Part shown: piece after piece, positions 31,931-40,378 of the stretch
Layout: each line of letters begins with the position of its first letter
Position numbering within the stretch: the first letter of the stretch is position 1
From: Bacteroidales bacterium
Lineage (GTDB): Bacteria; Bacteroidota; Bacteroidia; Bacteroidales; UBA932
DNA: 46,344 nucleotides
Reading direction: 5' to 3'
NCBI GenBank assembly: GCA_017561765.1
Contig: JAFZBM010000094.1
Span: 1 to 46,344 of the forward strand
Notes under the pieces: generated by a model
The model's input: only the letters and a program-made list of their open reading frames with translations
The model's database searches: none
Told to the model about the DNA's origin: nothing
Program-made: the position numbers and the translations under genes

Positions 31931-33949
31931 TTAACTCAACATTACCTGGCCGCCCGTTACGGGAAGCGCCTGTCCGGTCTCGCCGGTTTGTTCAACAGCA
32001 TAAAGGATGGCCTTCACAACGTCCTTCGGAGTGCATCCCTTGTTCATCGGGACCTTGGAAAGGTAGTAGTCTTTCACGTCTTGTACCGTCTTGGCGCCGG
32101 GCACCTTGCCGGCGTTGAGGTACTGTATGAAAAGGCCGTTCTGAGGGTTGCTCCACAGCGGGCCGTCGTAGTAATTGCCAGGGCATACGCTGTTTACCTT
32201 GATCCGGTAGGGCGCAAGCTCCAGCGCGAAGGACTGCGTGAGCCCGATTCCGCCGAACTTGCTTCCGGCGTATGCGAAGTTGGCCTTGCTTCCCTGGAGT
32301 CCGCTCTTGCTGTTGATCTGGACAATGTCGGCGTAGTACTCCGGGTCGGCGGCGGTCTGAATCTTCATTATGTGCGATACCGTCTTGGCGCAGTAGAAAT
32401 AGGCGCTGTAGTTGATCCTGGTCACGAAATCCATGTCCTCGGCGCTCATTTTCTCAAGGTCTCCGGCCCTGACGACTCCGGCGTTGCTCACGAATACGTC
32501 GATGGCGCCGAAGTTGGCAATTGTCTCACGCATAAGGGCTTTCAAGCTTTCGAGGCTGGATACGTCGGTCTTGACGAATATGGCCCGGTTTCCCTTGCAT
32601 ACGGCGTCGATGGAGGCGGCGGTGCGGTTGCCGGCGTCAGCGTTGAGGTCGGCCACTACTATATTCGCCCCCTCTGCCGCAAGTTCGCGGGCTATGCCTT
32701 CGCCGAATCCCTGTGCGGCGCCGGTCACGATAATAGTCTTGCCCTGTACGCGTCCGCCAGCCTTGGATGCAGAGAGTTTGCGGCGGTAGTTCTCGGCCTC
32801 CCAGCTGTCGATGAATTCAATCCATGCCGGTTCCATGGCGTGCGGACCTCCGAATTCGGCCGCGCCTGCGGCAATTTTCATGGCATCGAGATAAACCTCC
32901 GTGATTATGCCGGCGTTTCGGTCGTCGTCGCCCGCCGCTATCAGGCCCAACCCCTTCACCATGATTACTTTAGGGGTGTGTCCATACTTGGCCGTATATG
33001 CCTCGATGGCCGATTCGGCGGCAGCCGGGGACGCGTCGTCAAGGTATATGTAGTGACTCTTGCAATATACTATCATATCCGGAGTGAAGGGAGCGGATAC
33101 CGGCCCGAAGGCCTCTTCGCTCGCGCTGAAACGCAGGGTAAGGGCATTGCTCGTCACGCGCAGCGTCTTGAGGCCGCGGCCACCCCGGCTCAGAACCTGC
33201 CGTATGAAAGGCACCAGCTCCGTCAGCACCGTTCCGTCCCCGCCATCGCCGGCCCCTTCTTTGTCATTGCCGACCCCTTCTTTGTCATTGCCGGCTGTGA
33301 CCGGCAATCCCCCGGCTCCTTCCGGCAGCCTCCCGGCAATCCGTTCCTCCAGCGCCTCCACGATGGCGGTGTACAGGGCATCGATCTCCGAAGTGTTGTT
33401 GCCGCCGACGAAGACGCCATGGTTCTGCAGGAATATGACGCGCGGCTCGCACCCGCGGGCTTCCTTCCATGCCGTTATGCCGTCGTAAACCTTCTTGAAA
33501 AGGGTGTAACCGGGGTCGCAGTAGGGGATGTACAGGGCGTCGGGGAAGATTTCGGCGCATTTCCCGGCGGCGTCCTGCGAACACATAAGGGCGTTGACAG
33601 CCATGGGGTGCAGATGCACCACGAAAGGATAGCTTATGCAGTTGTGCAGGGATGTCTCCACCGAAGGCCTGCGGTCCTTGGTGACGGCCGCCACGGCCAG
33701 ATCTTCCTTGACCTGGGCCTCGCGCACGGCGGAATCGTCACTGTAGGCCTTGTTGCCTATTATGTCCAGTTTGCTGCGGTCCATAATGGCAAAGCCGTCT
33801 TCATCGATAGTAGCGAGGGCATGACCGCTGGCCTTTACCCACAGGCGGTCGGCAGTCTTGAACGAAGTGTTGCCTCCGCCGGCTATCACATAGCGGGGAT
33901 CGGCGCCGTACTTGCGCGAAATATCTATAAGTTGCTGTATTTCTTTCAT
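31931..33949 (-). CDS. Class II aldolase / short-chain dehydrogenase fusion
   Basis: 672 residues, two enzymes in one chain. The N-terminal class II aldolase (about 1-390) has AGGGNTSFK, SGHALAT, zinc ligands in VVHLHPMAVNAL and the NHGVFVGG block. The C-terminal SDR (about 405-672) has TGAAQGFGEGIA, SNAGVV, a catalytic Ser near NSKSGLQ and YAGSKFG (Tyr-x3-Lys). The layout matches rhamnulose-phosphate-aldolase-like/dehydrogenase fusions of sugar catabolism. Between them the chain has a low-complexity insert GNDKEGVGNDKEGAG encoded by a REP-like palindrome plus a 21-bp tandem repeat. Overlaps the PHP gene by ATGA. Confidence 0.85.
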   Translation of the reverse strand: MKEIQQLIDISRKYGADPRYVIAGGGNTSFKTADRLWVKASGHALATIDEDGFAIMDRSKLDIIGNKAYSDDSAVREAQVKEDLAVAAVTKDRRPSVETSLHNCISYPFVVHLHPMAVNALMCSQDAAGKCAEIFPDALYIPYCDPGYTLFKKVYDGITAWKEARGCEPRVIFLQNHGVFVGGNNTSEIDALYTAIVEALEERIAGRLPEGAGGLPVTAGNDKEGVGNDKEGAGDGGDGTVLTELVPFIRQVLSRGGRGLKTLRVTSNALTLRFSASEEAFGPVSAPFTPDMIVYCKSHYIYLDDASPAAAESAIEAYTAKYGHTPKVIMVKGLGLIAAGDDDRNAGIITEVYLDAMKIAAGAAEFGGPHAMEPAWIEFIDSWEAENYRRKLSASKAGGRVQGKTIIVTGAAQGFGEGIARELAAEGANIVVADLNADAGNRTAASIDAVCKGNRAIFVKTDVSSLESLKALMRETIANFGAIDVFVSNAGVVRAGDLEKMSAEDMDFVTRINYSAYFYCAKTVSHIMKIQTAADPEYYADIVQINSKSGLQGSKANFAYAGSKFGGIGLTQSFALELAPYRIKVNSVCPGNYYDGPLWSNPQNGLFIQYLNAGKVPGAKTVQDVKDYYLSKVPMNKGCTPKDVVKAILYAVEQTGETGQALPVTGGQVMLS
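33237..33312. repeat. REP-like palindrome with tandem repeat inside the aldolase/SDR gene
   Basis: ATTGCCGG and CCGGCAAT are separated by six bases (33287-33308 region); next to them CCCCTTCTTTGTCATTGCCG is present twice with a 21-bp period (two 7-residue repeats in the protein). The insert adds about 25 residues and keeps the frame. Confidence 0.7.
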
Positions 33950-34995
33950 ATCGAAAGCGCTTTTTGTATCAGTTTGTCACCTTCTTCTATCATTCCCTCC
34001 CTGGGGATGGACGACAGCCCTGCCTGATGTGCGGCGATGAAGCATGCGCCGCGGTAGTTTATGTCCTTGAGTTTGTCCGACAGCACGGACGCGTCCCTTG
34101 TGCGCAGGCGGACCGGCTCCATGGCGGGAGTGTTGTGCTCGGATCCGAAACATACCGTAAATCCCTCATCCTCAAGGTATGAGGCGTATTGCTCCAACAC
34201 AAAGGTAGTGTTTCGCGTGGTGATGAATTCGGCGCTGCGTATACCCCGTTTCTTCAAGCTGTCGGCGGCCTGCTGGAGGTCGGACTCGAAGTCGGTGAAA
34301 CGTCCGCTGGCATCGTCGCCAAGGAAGGGATAGGTGGGGATTCCGCCCGCCGCCTCAATAATCTGCTGTACAGTGCTTACAGGCAGGAACGCCCTGGGCT
34401 CCTCGGGCACGAATGCTGGTCCCCCGGCCTTCAGAAGGCGGCTGCGAAGCTCGTTCTCTACCTTTGCGGGATTCTCCGCGTCCGGATAGAGTTTCATGCG
34501 CAAGGCCTTCGCCAGGTGACGCTCGCGCACCAGTCCCCGTGTCAGCGTGGACTTAATCTCCTCAAAATCAAGCTCTTCGTTTATGCCCTGCGAACGGAGA
34601 TAAGAGTTAAGCTTTTCGCACATGCGCTCCACTTGGGCGTTGGCTTCCGCCTTAACGGCTGCGAGCTGTCGGGCCGGCTCCCCGCTCAACACGGGCGGAC
34701 AGGCAAGACCCTTGCCGCTCAGATAGGTGCGTCCGGGATTGCCCGGATCGTTCACCCGCAGTCCTGCCGCCTGGGCGTCGGTGTCAAGAGCGATGAACTC
34801 TATCCCGAACAAGGGATAGAGGCCCCTGCGCCTGCATCCGCCGTCCCAGTCAAGATATCCGTCGGTAGAATAGAAGTCGTTGATTCCCACAACTTTGACC
34901 CCTTCGGCAGCGGCCAGGTCAAGGGCTTCGTCAATGCTCCCGAACGCACTGAAGGAGAATGGTGTATGGAGATGTGCGTTTACATCCGGGGTCAT
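33946..34995 (-). CDS. PHP-domain phosphoesterase-like protein
   Basis: 349 residues. The N-terminus NAHLHTPFSFSAFGSIDEALDLAAAEGVKVVGINDFYSTDGY has the HxH and the GIxD-type motif of PHP domains, which bind two or three metals and hydrolyse phosphate esters. A later block ICTGSEH-like (CFGSEHNTPAMEP) and FIAAHQAG carry further metal ligands. The middle is helical and unique. No polymerase or HisJ features. Embedded between E1 and the aldolase gene with 3-nt spacing and an ATGA overlap, so it probably acts on a phosphorylated intermediate of the same pathway; inference. Confidence 0.76.
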   Translation of the reverse strand: MTPDVNAHLHTPFSFSAFGSIDEALDLAAAEGVKVVGINDFYSTDGYLDWDGGCRRRGLYPLFGIEFIALDTDAQAAGLRVNDPGNPGRTYLSGKGLACPPVLSGEPARQLAAVKAEANAQVERMCEKLNSYLRSQGINEELDFEEIKSTLTRGLVRERHLAKALRMKLYPDAENPAKVENELRSRLLKAGGPAFVPEEPRAFLPVSTVQQIIEAAGGIPTYPFLGDDASGRFTDFESDLQQAADSLKKRGIRSAEFITTRNTTFVLEQYASYLEDEGFTVCFGSEHNTPAMEPVRLRTRDASVLSDKLKDINYRGACFIAAHQAGLSSIPREGMIEEGDKLIQKALSI

Positions 34996-34998
34996 AGG

Positions 34999-37479
34999 CT
35001 ACACTCCTTTCTTCGCGCGGATTATCTGCTGTGCGGAGGTGAAGTTGCCGACGGGCACATAGTCCTTCAGCGGCATCATCTTCTCGTCGATGACATCCAG
35101 GAACCACGACGGCTGAGGGAAGAACGCCGCCTCGAGCTCATGGCACGGGGTAATCCAGTTGCGCGAGCCCAGTACCACCGGAGCGGCATCGAGATAATCG
35201 AAACAAAGGTCGGCGATATTGGCCGCCAGGTCGTTGAGGAAGGAGCATCGGGCCGACGCATCGCCGGCAATTATGATGCGCCCCGTCTTCTTTACGCTCT
35301 TGATGACGGTTTCGTAGTTGAATGGCACAAGCGTGCGTGCGTCAATGACTTCCGCCTTCAGTCCGTAGCGCTCCTTGAGCATGTCGGCGGCCTCCAGGGC
35401 GCGGTAGAGCGTGGCCCCGATGGTAAGGAAGGTCACGTCGGAACCGCTGCGCTTGATATCCGGTTCGCCCAGGGGAATCTCGTAATATCCTTCCGGCACG
35501 CCGCCCTCGTGGAACTCCTCGCCCTTGTCGTAGATTCTCTGGCTTTCGAAGAATACCACCGGGTCGGTACCCTGCAAAGCGCTGTTCATCAGGCCCTTGG
35601 CATCATAGGGCGTGGCGGGGAAGACCACCTTGAGTCCGGGGATGTGGGTGCACAGCGAAGTCCAGTCCTGGGAGTGCTGGGCGCCGTACTTGCTGCCCAC
35701 CGAAACCCTTACTACCACCGGCATCTTGAGTATGTTGCCGCTCATCGCCTGCCACTTGGGAAGCTGGTTGAAGATCTCGTCGCCGCAGCAGCCCAGGAAG
35801 TCGCAGTACATTATTTCCGGAATCACCCTTCCGCCGCACATGGCGTATCCTATGGCGGTGCCTATGATGGCGGCTTCGGCAATGGGCGAGTTGAACAGGC
35901 GATGGTAGGGAAGTGCCTCGGTGAGCCCGCGGTACACGGCGAAGGCGCCGCCCCATTCGCGGTTCTCCTCGCCGTAGGCAATGAGGCTGGAGTCTTTGTA
36001 GAACCGGTCGATAATAGCTTCGAAGAGGCCGTCCTTGATGTTGTAGGCCTTCATTTTGCTCACTTTGTTGCCGTCAGCATCTATGTGGAAACGGCATTTG
36101 CCGGCAATCTGCTTCACGCGGGGGTTCTCCTCCATCGGCATCAGCACCTCCGGAGTGCCGTCTCCCATCGAATCGACGCTGCCGTTGCTGAACATCATGT
36201 CGCCCAGGAGTTCATTCTCGCGTACGAGGTCCATGCGGGGCGATACGCTCTCGTCGATGGCCAGTTTGTACATTTCGAAAATAGTACCGCGGATGTGCTC
36301 GCGTATGGCTTCCAGCTCCTCCGGTGTAGCGATTCCGGCGCCGGTGAGCTTTTCGGCGAATGTCTTGATGCAGTCTTCCGCTTCCCAAGCGGCGATTTCT
36401 TCCTTGGTGCGGTAGGAACTCTGGTCCGATGGGGAGTGGCCGCTGTAGCGGTAGGTCACCACATCCAGCAGCGCTGGCCCTTCTTTCTTTTCGAGCAGCG
36501 CCTTCTTGCGTCGGAACGCGTCGATTACGGCAAGCGGGTTGTATCCGTCCACCCTTTCTGCATGCCAGGCTTCTGGGTTGAATCCTGCGCCCAGACGCGC
36601 CGGGAAGGTGAATCCCATGGTCTCGCCCCTGGTCTGCCCGCCCATAGCGTACTGATTGTCCATCACGTTGATAAGTACCGGCAGGCCTCCTTTCATGTCG
36701 CCCTCCCAGAGGGTGCGGAACTGGTCCATCGAGGCGAAGGTCATGCCTTCCAGCACCGGGCCGCGGGCCATTGCGCCGTCTCCCAGATTTGCCACCACTA
36801 TGCCCTTCTTGCGGTTGACTTTCTTATATAGCGCCGCACCCACCGCGATGGCTCCCGAACCGCCTACGATGGCGTTGTTGGGATAGATTCCGAAGGGGGT
36901 GAAGAAGGTGTGCATGCTGCCGCCGAGGCCCTTGTTGAAGCCAGTAGTGCGGGCAAAGATTTCAGCCATGGCACCGTAGAGCAGGAAACGTATGCCCAGC
37001 TCCCTGGTGCTGCCTTCGAATCCCTTGCCGGCGACTTTGAGGGTGGCGCCGTCCCAGAATTCCTCCATTATCTTGCGGAGTTTCTCTTCCGGAAGGATTT
37101 CTATCGAGCGCAGGCCCTTGGCCAGGATTTCACCGTGCGAACGGTGGCTTCCGAAGATGAAGTCGTCGGTGTCGAGATTGTACGCCATGCCTACCGCGGC
37201 AGCTTCCTGGCCTGCCGACAGATGGGCGGGACCGGGATTGTTGTAAGGTACGCCGTTGTAGCCGCCGGTGGTCTTGACCAGATTGAGCATGGTCTCGAAT
37301 TCGCGGATCGTGAACATGTCGCGGTAGATGTGCAGCAGATCCTCGCGGGTGAAGTTGCCCTCGTTGAGTTCGTCCTGGACGGACTTGTCGTACTGCATCA
37401 CCGGGATCCTGGGGAACACTATCTCATGCTCCTCGGGGCGGAGCGTCGCTTGCGGGTCTATGTATAGAGACTTGGGCAT
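34999..37479 (-). CDS. 2-oxoacid dehydrogenase E1, fused alpha and beta
   Basis: 826 residues. The alpha half (about 40-430) has GPAHLSAGQEAAAVGMAY, SHRSHGEILAKG and the TPP motif LGDGAMARGPVLEGM ... MDNQYAMGG. The beta half (about 480-826) has YGEENREWGGAFAVYRGL, RLFNSPIAEAAIIGTAIGYAM, VVFPATPYDAKGLM and the C-terminal 'VIDARTLVPFN' block. Fusion of both chains is common for branched-chain or acetoin-type E1 in Bacteroidetes. It decarboxylates a 2-oxoacid and passes the acyl group to lipoyl-E2. Which 2-oxoacid is not evident. Between Lpd and PHP with 3-nt gaps. Confidence 0.88.
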   Translation of the reverse strand: MPKSLYIDPQATLRPEEHEIVFPRIPVMQYDKSVQDELNEGNFTREDLLHIYRDMFTIREFETMLNLVKTTGGYNGVPYNNPGPAHLSAGQEAAAVGMAYNLDTDDFIFGSHRSHGEILAKGLRSIEILPEEKLRKIMEEFWDGATLKVAGKGFEGSTRELGIRFLLYGAMAEIFARTTGFNKGLGGSMHTFFTPFGIYPNNAIVGGSGAIAVGAALYKKVNRKKGIVVANLGDGAMARGPVLEGMTFASMDQFRTLWEGDMKGGLPVLINVMDNQYAMGGQTRGETMGFTFPARLGAGFNPEAWHAERVDGYNPLAVIDAFRRKKALLEKKEGPALLDVVTYRYSGHSPSDQSSYRTKEEIAAWEAEDCIKTFAEKLTGAGIATPEELEAIREHIRGTIFEMYKLAIDESVSPRMDLVRENELLGDMMFSNGSVDSMGDGTPEVLMPMEENPRVKQIAGKCRFHIDADGNKVSKMKAYNIKDGLFEAIIDRFYKDSSLIAYGEENREWGGAFAVYRGLTEALPYHRLFNSPIAEAAIIGTAIGYAMCGGRVIPEIMYCDFLGCCGDEIFNQLPKWQAMSGNILKMPVVVRVSVGSKYGAQHSQDWTSLCTHIPGLKVVFPATPYDAKGLMNSALQGTDPVVFFESQRIYDKGEEFHEGGVPEGYYEIPLGEPDIKRSGSDVTFLTIGATLYRALEAADMLKERYGLKAEVIDARTLVPFNYETVIKSVKKTGRIIIAGDASARCSFLNDLAANIADLCFDYLDAAPVVLGSRNWITPCHELEAAFFPQPSWFLDVIDEKMMPLKDYVPVGNFTSAQQIIRAKKGV

Positions 37480-37482
37480 GGC

Positions 37483-38871
37483 TTAATGAATGGAAAATGC
37501 TGTTTCTTTGATGATTTCGGATACGGTAGGATGGGGGAAAACCACCTCGCGGAGCTGCTCCAGCGTCATTTCCTGCTCAATTGCGATGCAGGCGCTCTGG
37601 ATTATCTCCGAGCAGGGATTGCCCATCATGTGGACGCCGAGCACCTCGTGATGCGCGTTGCCGACAATGATTTTGCACAGGCCCTCGCCGCGCTCGTTTT
37701 CGGCAACGAAGCGGCCCGAGTAGCCCATGGGCAACTTGACTACGCGGAAATCGATGCCGCGGGCCTTCGCTTCGGCTTCGGTGAGGCCTGCTCCGGCCAC
37801 CTCCGGGTTGGTATATACTACGCCGGGAATGGCGTTGTAGCGCATCGTGTCGGGCTTTCCGAGTATGTAGTTGACGGCGACCTCGCCCTCGCGTGAAGCG
37901 GTGTGGGCGAGCATTGAGAAGCCCGTGACGTCGCCGGCGGCATATACTCCGGGGATATTGGTGCGCATGTGTTCGTCAACCTTGATGCCGTACGGCCTTC
38001 CTGCGGGATTCTTGGCCAGTTCCACGCCGAGGTTTTCGAGTCCGTAGCCCTGGAGGACGGCCCTGCGTCCGACGCTCATGAGTATCTTCTCGCCGCTGCT
38101 GCGCTGCTCGTTGCCGTCCGGGTCGAGGTACACCACGGCGTTTCCGTCGATGGCGGTTACCTTGCAGCTCAGGTGGAATTCCACGCCGCGTTTTTCGTAG
38201 GTTTTCTGGAGCATGGCGCTGATTTCATCGTCGAGGGGTCCGAGGATCTTGGGCATCATTTCAATAACCGTGACCTTGGAGCCGAGGGCATTGTAGAGCG
38301 CCGCGAATTCCATTCCTATCACTCCGCCGCCTATGACCACGAGGCTTTCCGGCAGGCTCTCAAGGGCCAGGATTTCGCGGTTGGTCACCACGGTGCCGGC
38401 GGCCTCGGCGAGTCCCGGGAAGGGCGGTACCACGGCCTCGGAACCGGTGCATATCAGCAGGTTACGTGCAGTGCAGGACTCTTCGCCGGCATCTATGGTT
38501 ATGCCTTCTGGGCCCCGGCCGCGTATCACTGCGCTCTGGGGCACTACAGTCACTCCTCCCGCCTTCATCGCGGCCTTGACTCCGGCCACGAGCTTGCGCA
38601 CGACCTTGTTCTTGCGGGCCGCGATCTCCTGGTAATTAACGGCAGGATTCTCGCAATACACTCCGTAATGGGAAGCGTTTTTGGCATAACTGAACACTTT
38701 TGCGCTGTAGAGCAGTGTCTTGGTGGGAATGCAACCCTCGTTGAGGCACACTCCGCCGAGGCTGCGGCTTTCGAAAAGTACCACGGAGAGGCCTTGCGCC
38801 CCCGCCCTTTCGGCGGCCACATAGCCGGCGGGGCCTCCGCCGATGACGGCCAAATCAAAAATCTGTTCCAT
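37483..38871 (-). CDS. lpdA: Dihydrolipoyl dehydrogenase (E3)
   Basis: 462 residues. FAD motif DLAVIGGGPAGYVAAERAG; redox disulfide Cys42/Cys47 in GGVCLNEGCIPTKTLL; NAD-binding VVIGGGVIGMEFAALYNALG; FAD contact VYAAGDVTGFSMLAHTASREG; and the C-terminal active-site VVFPHPTVSEIIKE with the His-Glu pair. It reoxidises dihydrolipoyl-E2 to NADH. Gene order E2-Lpd-E1 in one operon; normal length and no odd residues. Confidence 0.93.
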   Translation of the reverse strand: MEQIFDLAVIGGGPAGYVAAERAGAQGLSVVLFESRSLGGVCLNEGCIPTKTLLYSAKVFSYAKNASHYGVYCENPAVNYQEIAARKNKVVRKLVAGVKAAMKAGGVTVVPQSAVIRGRGPEGITIDAGEESCTARNLLICTGSEAVVPPFPGLAEAAGTVVTNREILALESLPESLVVIGGGVIGMEFAALYNALGSKVTVIEMMPKILGPLDDEISAMLQKTYEKRGVEFHLSCKVTAIDGNAVVYLDPDGNEQRSSGEKILMSVGRRAVLQGYGLENLGVELAKNPAGRPYGIKVDEHMRTNIPGVYAAGDVTGFSMLAHTASREGEVAVNYILGKPDTMRYNAIPGVVYTNPEVAGAGLTEAEAKARGIDFRVVKLPMGYSGRFVAENERGEGLCKIIVGNAHHEVLGVHMMGNPCSEIIQSACIAIEQEMTLEQLREVVFPHPTVSEIIKETAFSIH

Positions 38872-38915
38872 TATATATGTTTCAAATTATCCTTATTGTT
38901 TCCGCTGTCAGCAGT

Positions 38916-39037
38916 TAAATGTCAAGTTCAAGGTTTTCTATTTCCGCTGCGAGCTGCTAAATGTCAATCTCCAGGTTCTCTATTTCCGCCGCGAGCTGTT
39001 AAATGTCAAGTTCCAGGTTCTCTATTTCCGCCGCGAG
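38916..39037. repeat. Tandem 42-bp duplication of the E2 3' end
   Basis: TAAATGTCAAG-type units begin at 38916, 38958 and 39000, exactly 42 bp apart. The last is the true gene end with its stop; the other two are downstream copies that include the stop codon and match most of the repeat. They fill the E2-Lpd gap without changing either protein. Confidence 0.78.
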
Positions 39038-40327
39038 CTGTTTGAGGAAGCGGGTGGCCAGTCCTCCGTCGATGGCGCGGTGGTCGTAGGTAAGGCTGAG
39101 CCCCATGTACGGCACGAAACTGACCTGACCGTCCTTGAGCACGGGGCGCAGCACCATGGTACCCACGCCCAGGATAGCGCTCTGCGGTACATTCAGTATA
39201 GGTGTGAACCATTCCACGCCGAAGCCTCCGAGGTTGGATACGGTGAACGATGCCGCTTCGGAAGACAGCAGGTCGGGGTTGACCGAGCCGCTTCGGCAGT
39301 CGTCGGCCAGTGCTTTCAATGCCTTGCTGAGGCTTTCGATGTCCATCTGGTCGGCCCCTTTGAGTGCGGGAACCATTAGTCCGCGAGGGGTGTCGACGGC
39401 AAGACCGAGATTGACGGTCTTGAAAATACGGAGGCTGTCGCCAAGACAGTGGGAGTTGACTTCGGGGAATTTCTTGAGTGCCTTGATGACGGCCATGCAG
39501 ACGAGGTCATTGATAGTGATGTTGGCGTCGGTGCGGCCTTCTTCGAGGGCTTTCTTGGCTCTGGCGCGCAGTTTTTGAAGCACCGTAGCGTCGGCCCCGA
39601 GCATGTGGGTGAGCTGTGCTGAATTCTGCAGCGAGGCGTGCATGCTCTTGGCGATTAGCTTGCGTATGTTGCTCATTTTCACCACTTCGTATTCGTCCGG
39701 TGCTTCTTCTGCTGCCGGCTTGAGGTCGGCGGCTTTAATGGTCCCGGCGAGTCCAGAACCTCTTTGCGGGGCTATGAAGCCGCCTTCGCTTATCAGTTCT
39801 CTGGCCAGGCCGCTGACTGGACAGTTGACCGCCGCCTTGATATCGCGTTCGATTACCCTTCCGCCGGGGCCGCTGCCGCGCAGAACCGCCGCATTGACCC
39901 CCAGCTTCACCGCCAGAGCCCTCGCCCTTGGCGATATCGGCGCCGTACCGCTTTCAATGGTGCTTGTGATTGCACCATTAACGTCATTATCGGCCTTATT
40001 TGCTGTTAATGGTGCATCTTCAGGCACCATTGGCGTCACCTCCGACGGTTTTGCTGCCGCCGTCGGAGCGAACTCGGCGAAACTTTCGCCCGGCGCTCCT
40101 ATCACCATAACATTGGAAAGGACGGGAATCTCGTCCCCGTCCTTATAGAATATTGCCAGCACGGTGCCATCTACCTTTGCCTCTTCCTCGAAGGTCGCCT
40201 TGTCCGTCTCGTATCCGAAAAGAATGTCGCCCTTGCTGACGCTGTCGCCCACTTTCTTCTTGAATTCGGAGACTATGCAACTCTCCACCGACTGCCCCTG
40301 CTTGGGCATAATAACTACATGTGCCAT
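38999..40327 (-). CDS. 2-oxoacid dehydrogenase E2 (dihydrolipoyl acyltransferase)
   Basis: 442 residues from ATG 40327. Lipoyl domain 1-80 with Lys43 in GYETDKATFEEE; a linker at about 85-130; peripheral-subunit-binding domain ISPRARALAVKLGVNAAVLRGSGPGGRVIERDIKAA (about 131-168); catalytic domain from about 215, ending with GLSLTYDHRAIDGGLATRFLKQL, which holds the active-site His and Asp. The linker contains a 26-residue stretch, MVPEDAPLTANKADND then VNGAITSTIE, encoded by a nested palindrome (39955-40032) whose homologue lies in thiL. First gene of the operon, with a consensus promoter upstream. Confidence 0.9.
   Translation of the reverse strand: MAHVVIMPKQGQSVESCIVSEFKKKVGDSVSKGDILFGYETDKATFEEEAKVDGTVLAIFYKDGDEIPVLSNVMVIGAPGESFAEFAPTAAAKPSEVTPMVPEDAPLTANKADNDVNGAITSTIESGTAPISPRARALAVKLGVNAAVLRGSGPGGRVIERDIKAAVNCPVSGLARELISEGGFIAPQRGSGLAGTIKAADLKPAAEEAPDEYEVVKMSNIRKLIAKSMHASLQNSAQLTHMLGADATVLQKLRARAKKALEEGRTDANITINDLVCMAVIKALKKFPEVNSHCLGDSLRIFKTVNLGLAVDTPRGLMVPALKGADQMDIESLSKALKALADDCRSGSVNPDLLSSEAASFTVSNLGGFGVEWFTPILNVPQSAILGVGTMVLRPVLKDGQVSFVPYMGLSLTYDHRAIDGGLATRFLKQLAAEIENLELDI
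39955..40032 (-). repeat. Nested palindromic element in the E2 linker (copy 1)
   Basis: Outer arms CAATGGTGC (39955-39963) and GCACCATTG (40024-40032) pair, and inside them, each set off by 8 nt, lie GCACCATTAAC (39972-39982) and GTTAATGGTGC (40005-40015). The centre in gene sense contains GCAAATAAGGCCGATAATG. The same layout, with a closely similar centre, recurs at 44332-44413. Confidence 0.82.
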
Positions 40328-40346
40328 CAATTATTGTATTAGCTAA

Positions 40347-40377
40347 CAAATATACTTATTATCATTGCCAACTCAAA
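40347..40377 (-). promoter_or_regulatory. Promoter of the E2-Lpd-E1-PHP-aldolase-ADH operon
   Basis: Minus-strand TTTG (40377-40374), 19-nt gap, TATATTTG (40354-40347), 19 nt before ATG 40327. It is the only strong promoter seen for the six genes. Confidence 0.65.
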
Positions 40378-40378
40378 A

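Noticed and set aside
30888..31934. + strand frame opposite the SorE-like dehydrogenase
   Set aside because: Shadow frame rich in His, Arg and Val; the opposite strand has complete MDR motifs and operon spacing.
34189..36831. Long open frame on the + strand opposite E1 and PHP
   Set aside because: It is antisense to two well-recognised enzymes, has no family features and owes its length to GC-rich codon use. The same applies to the long opposite frames at 31988-34027, 26883-28325 and 37969-39045.
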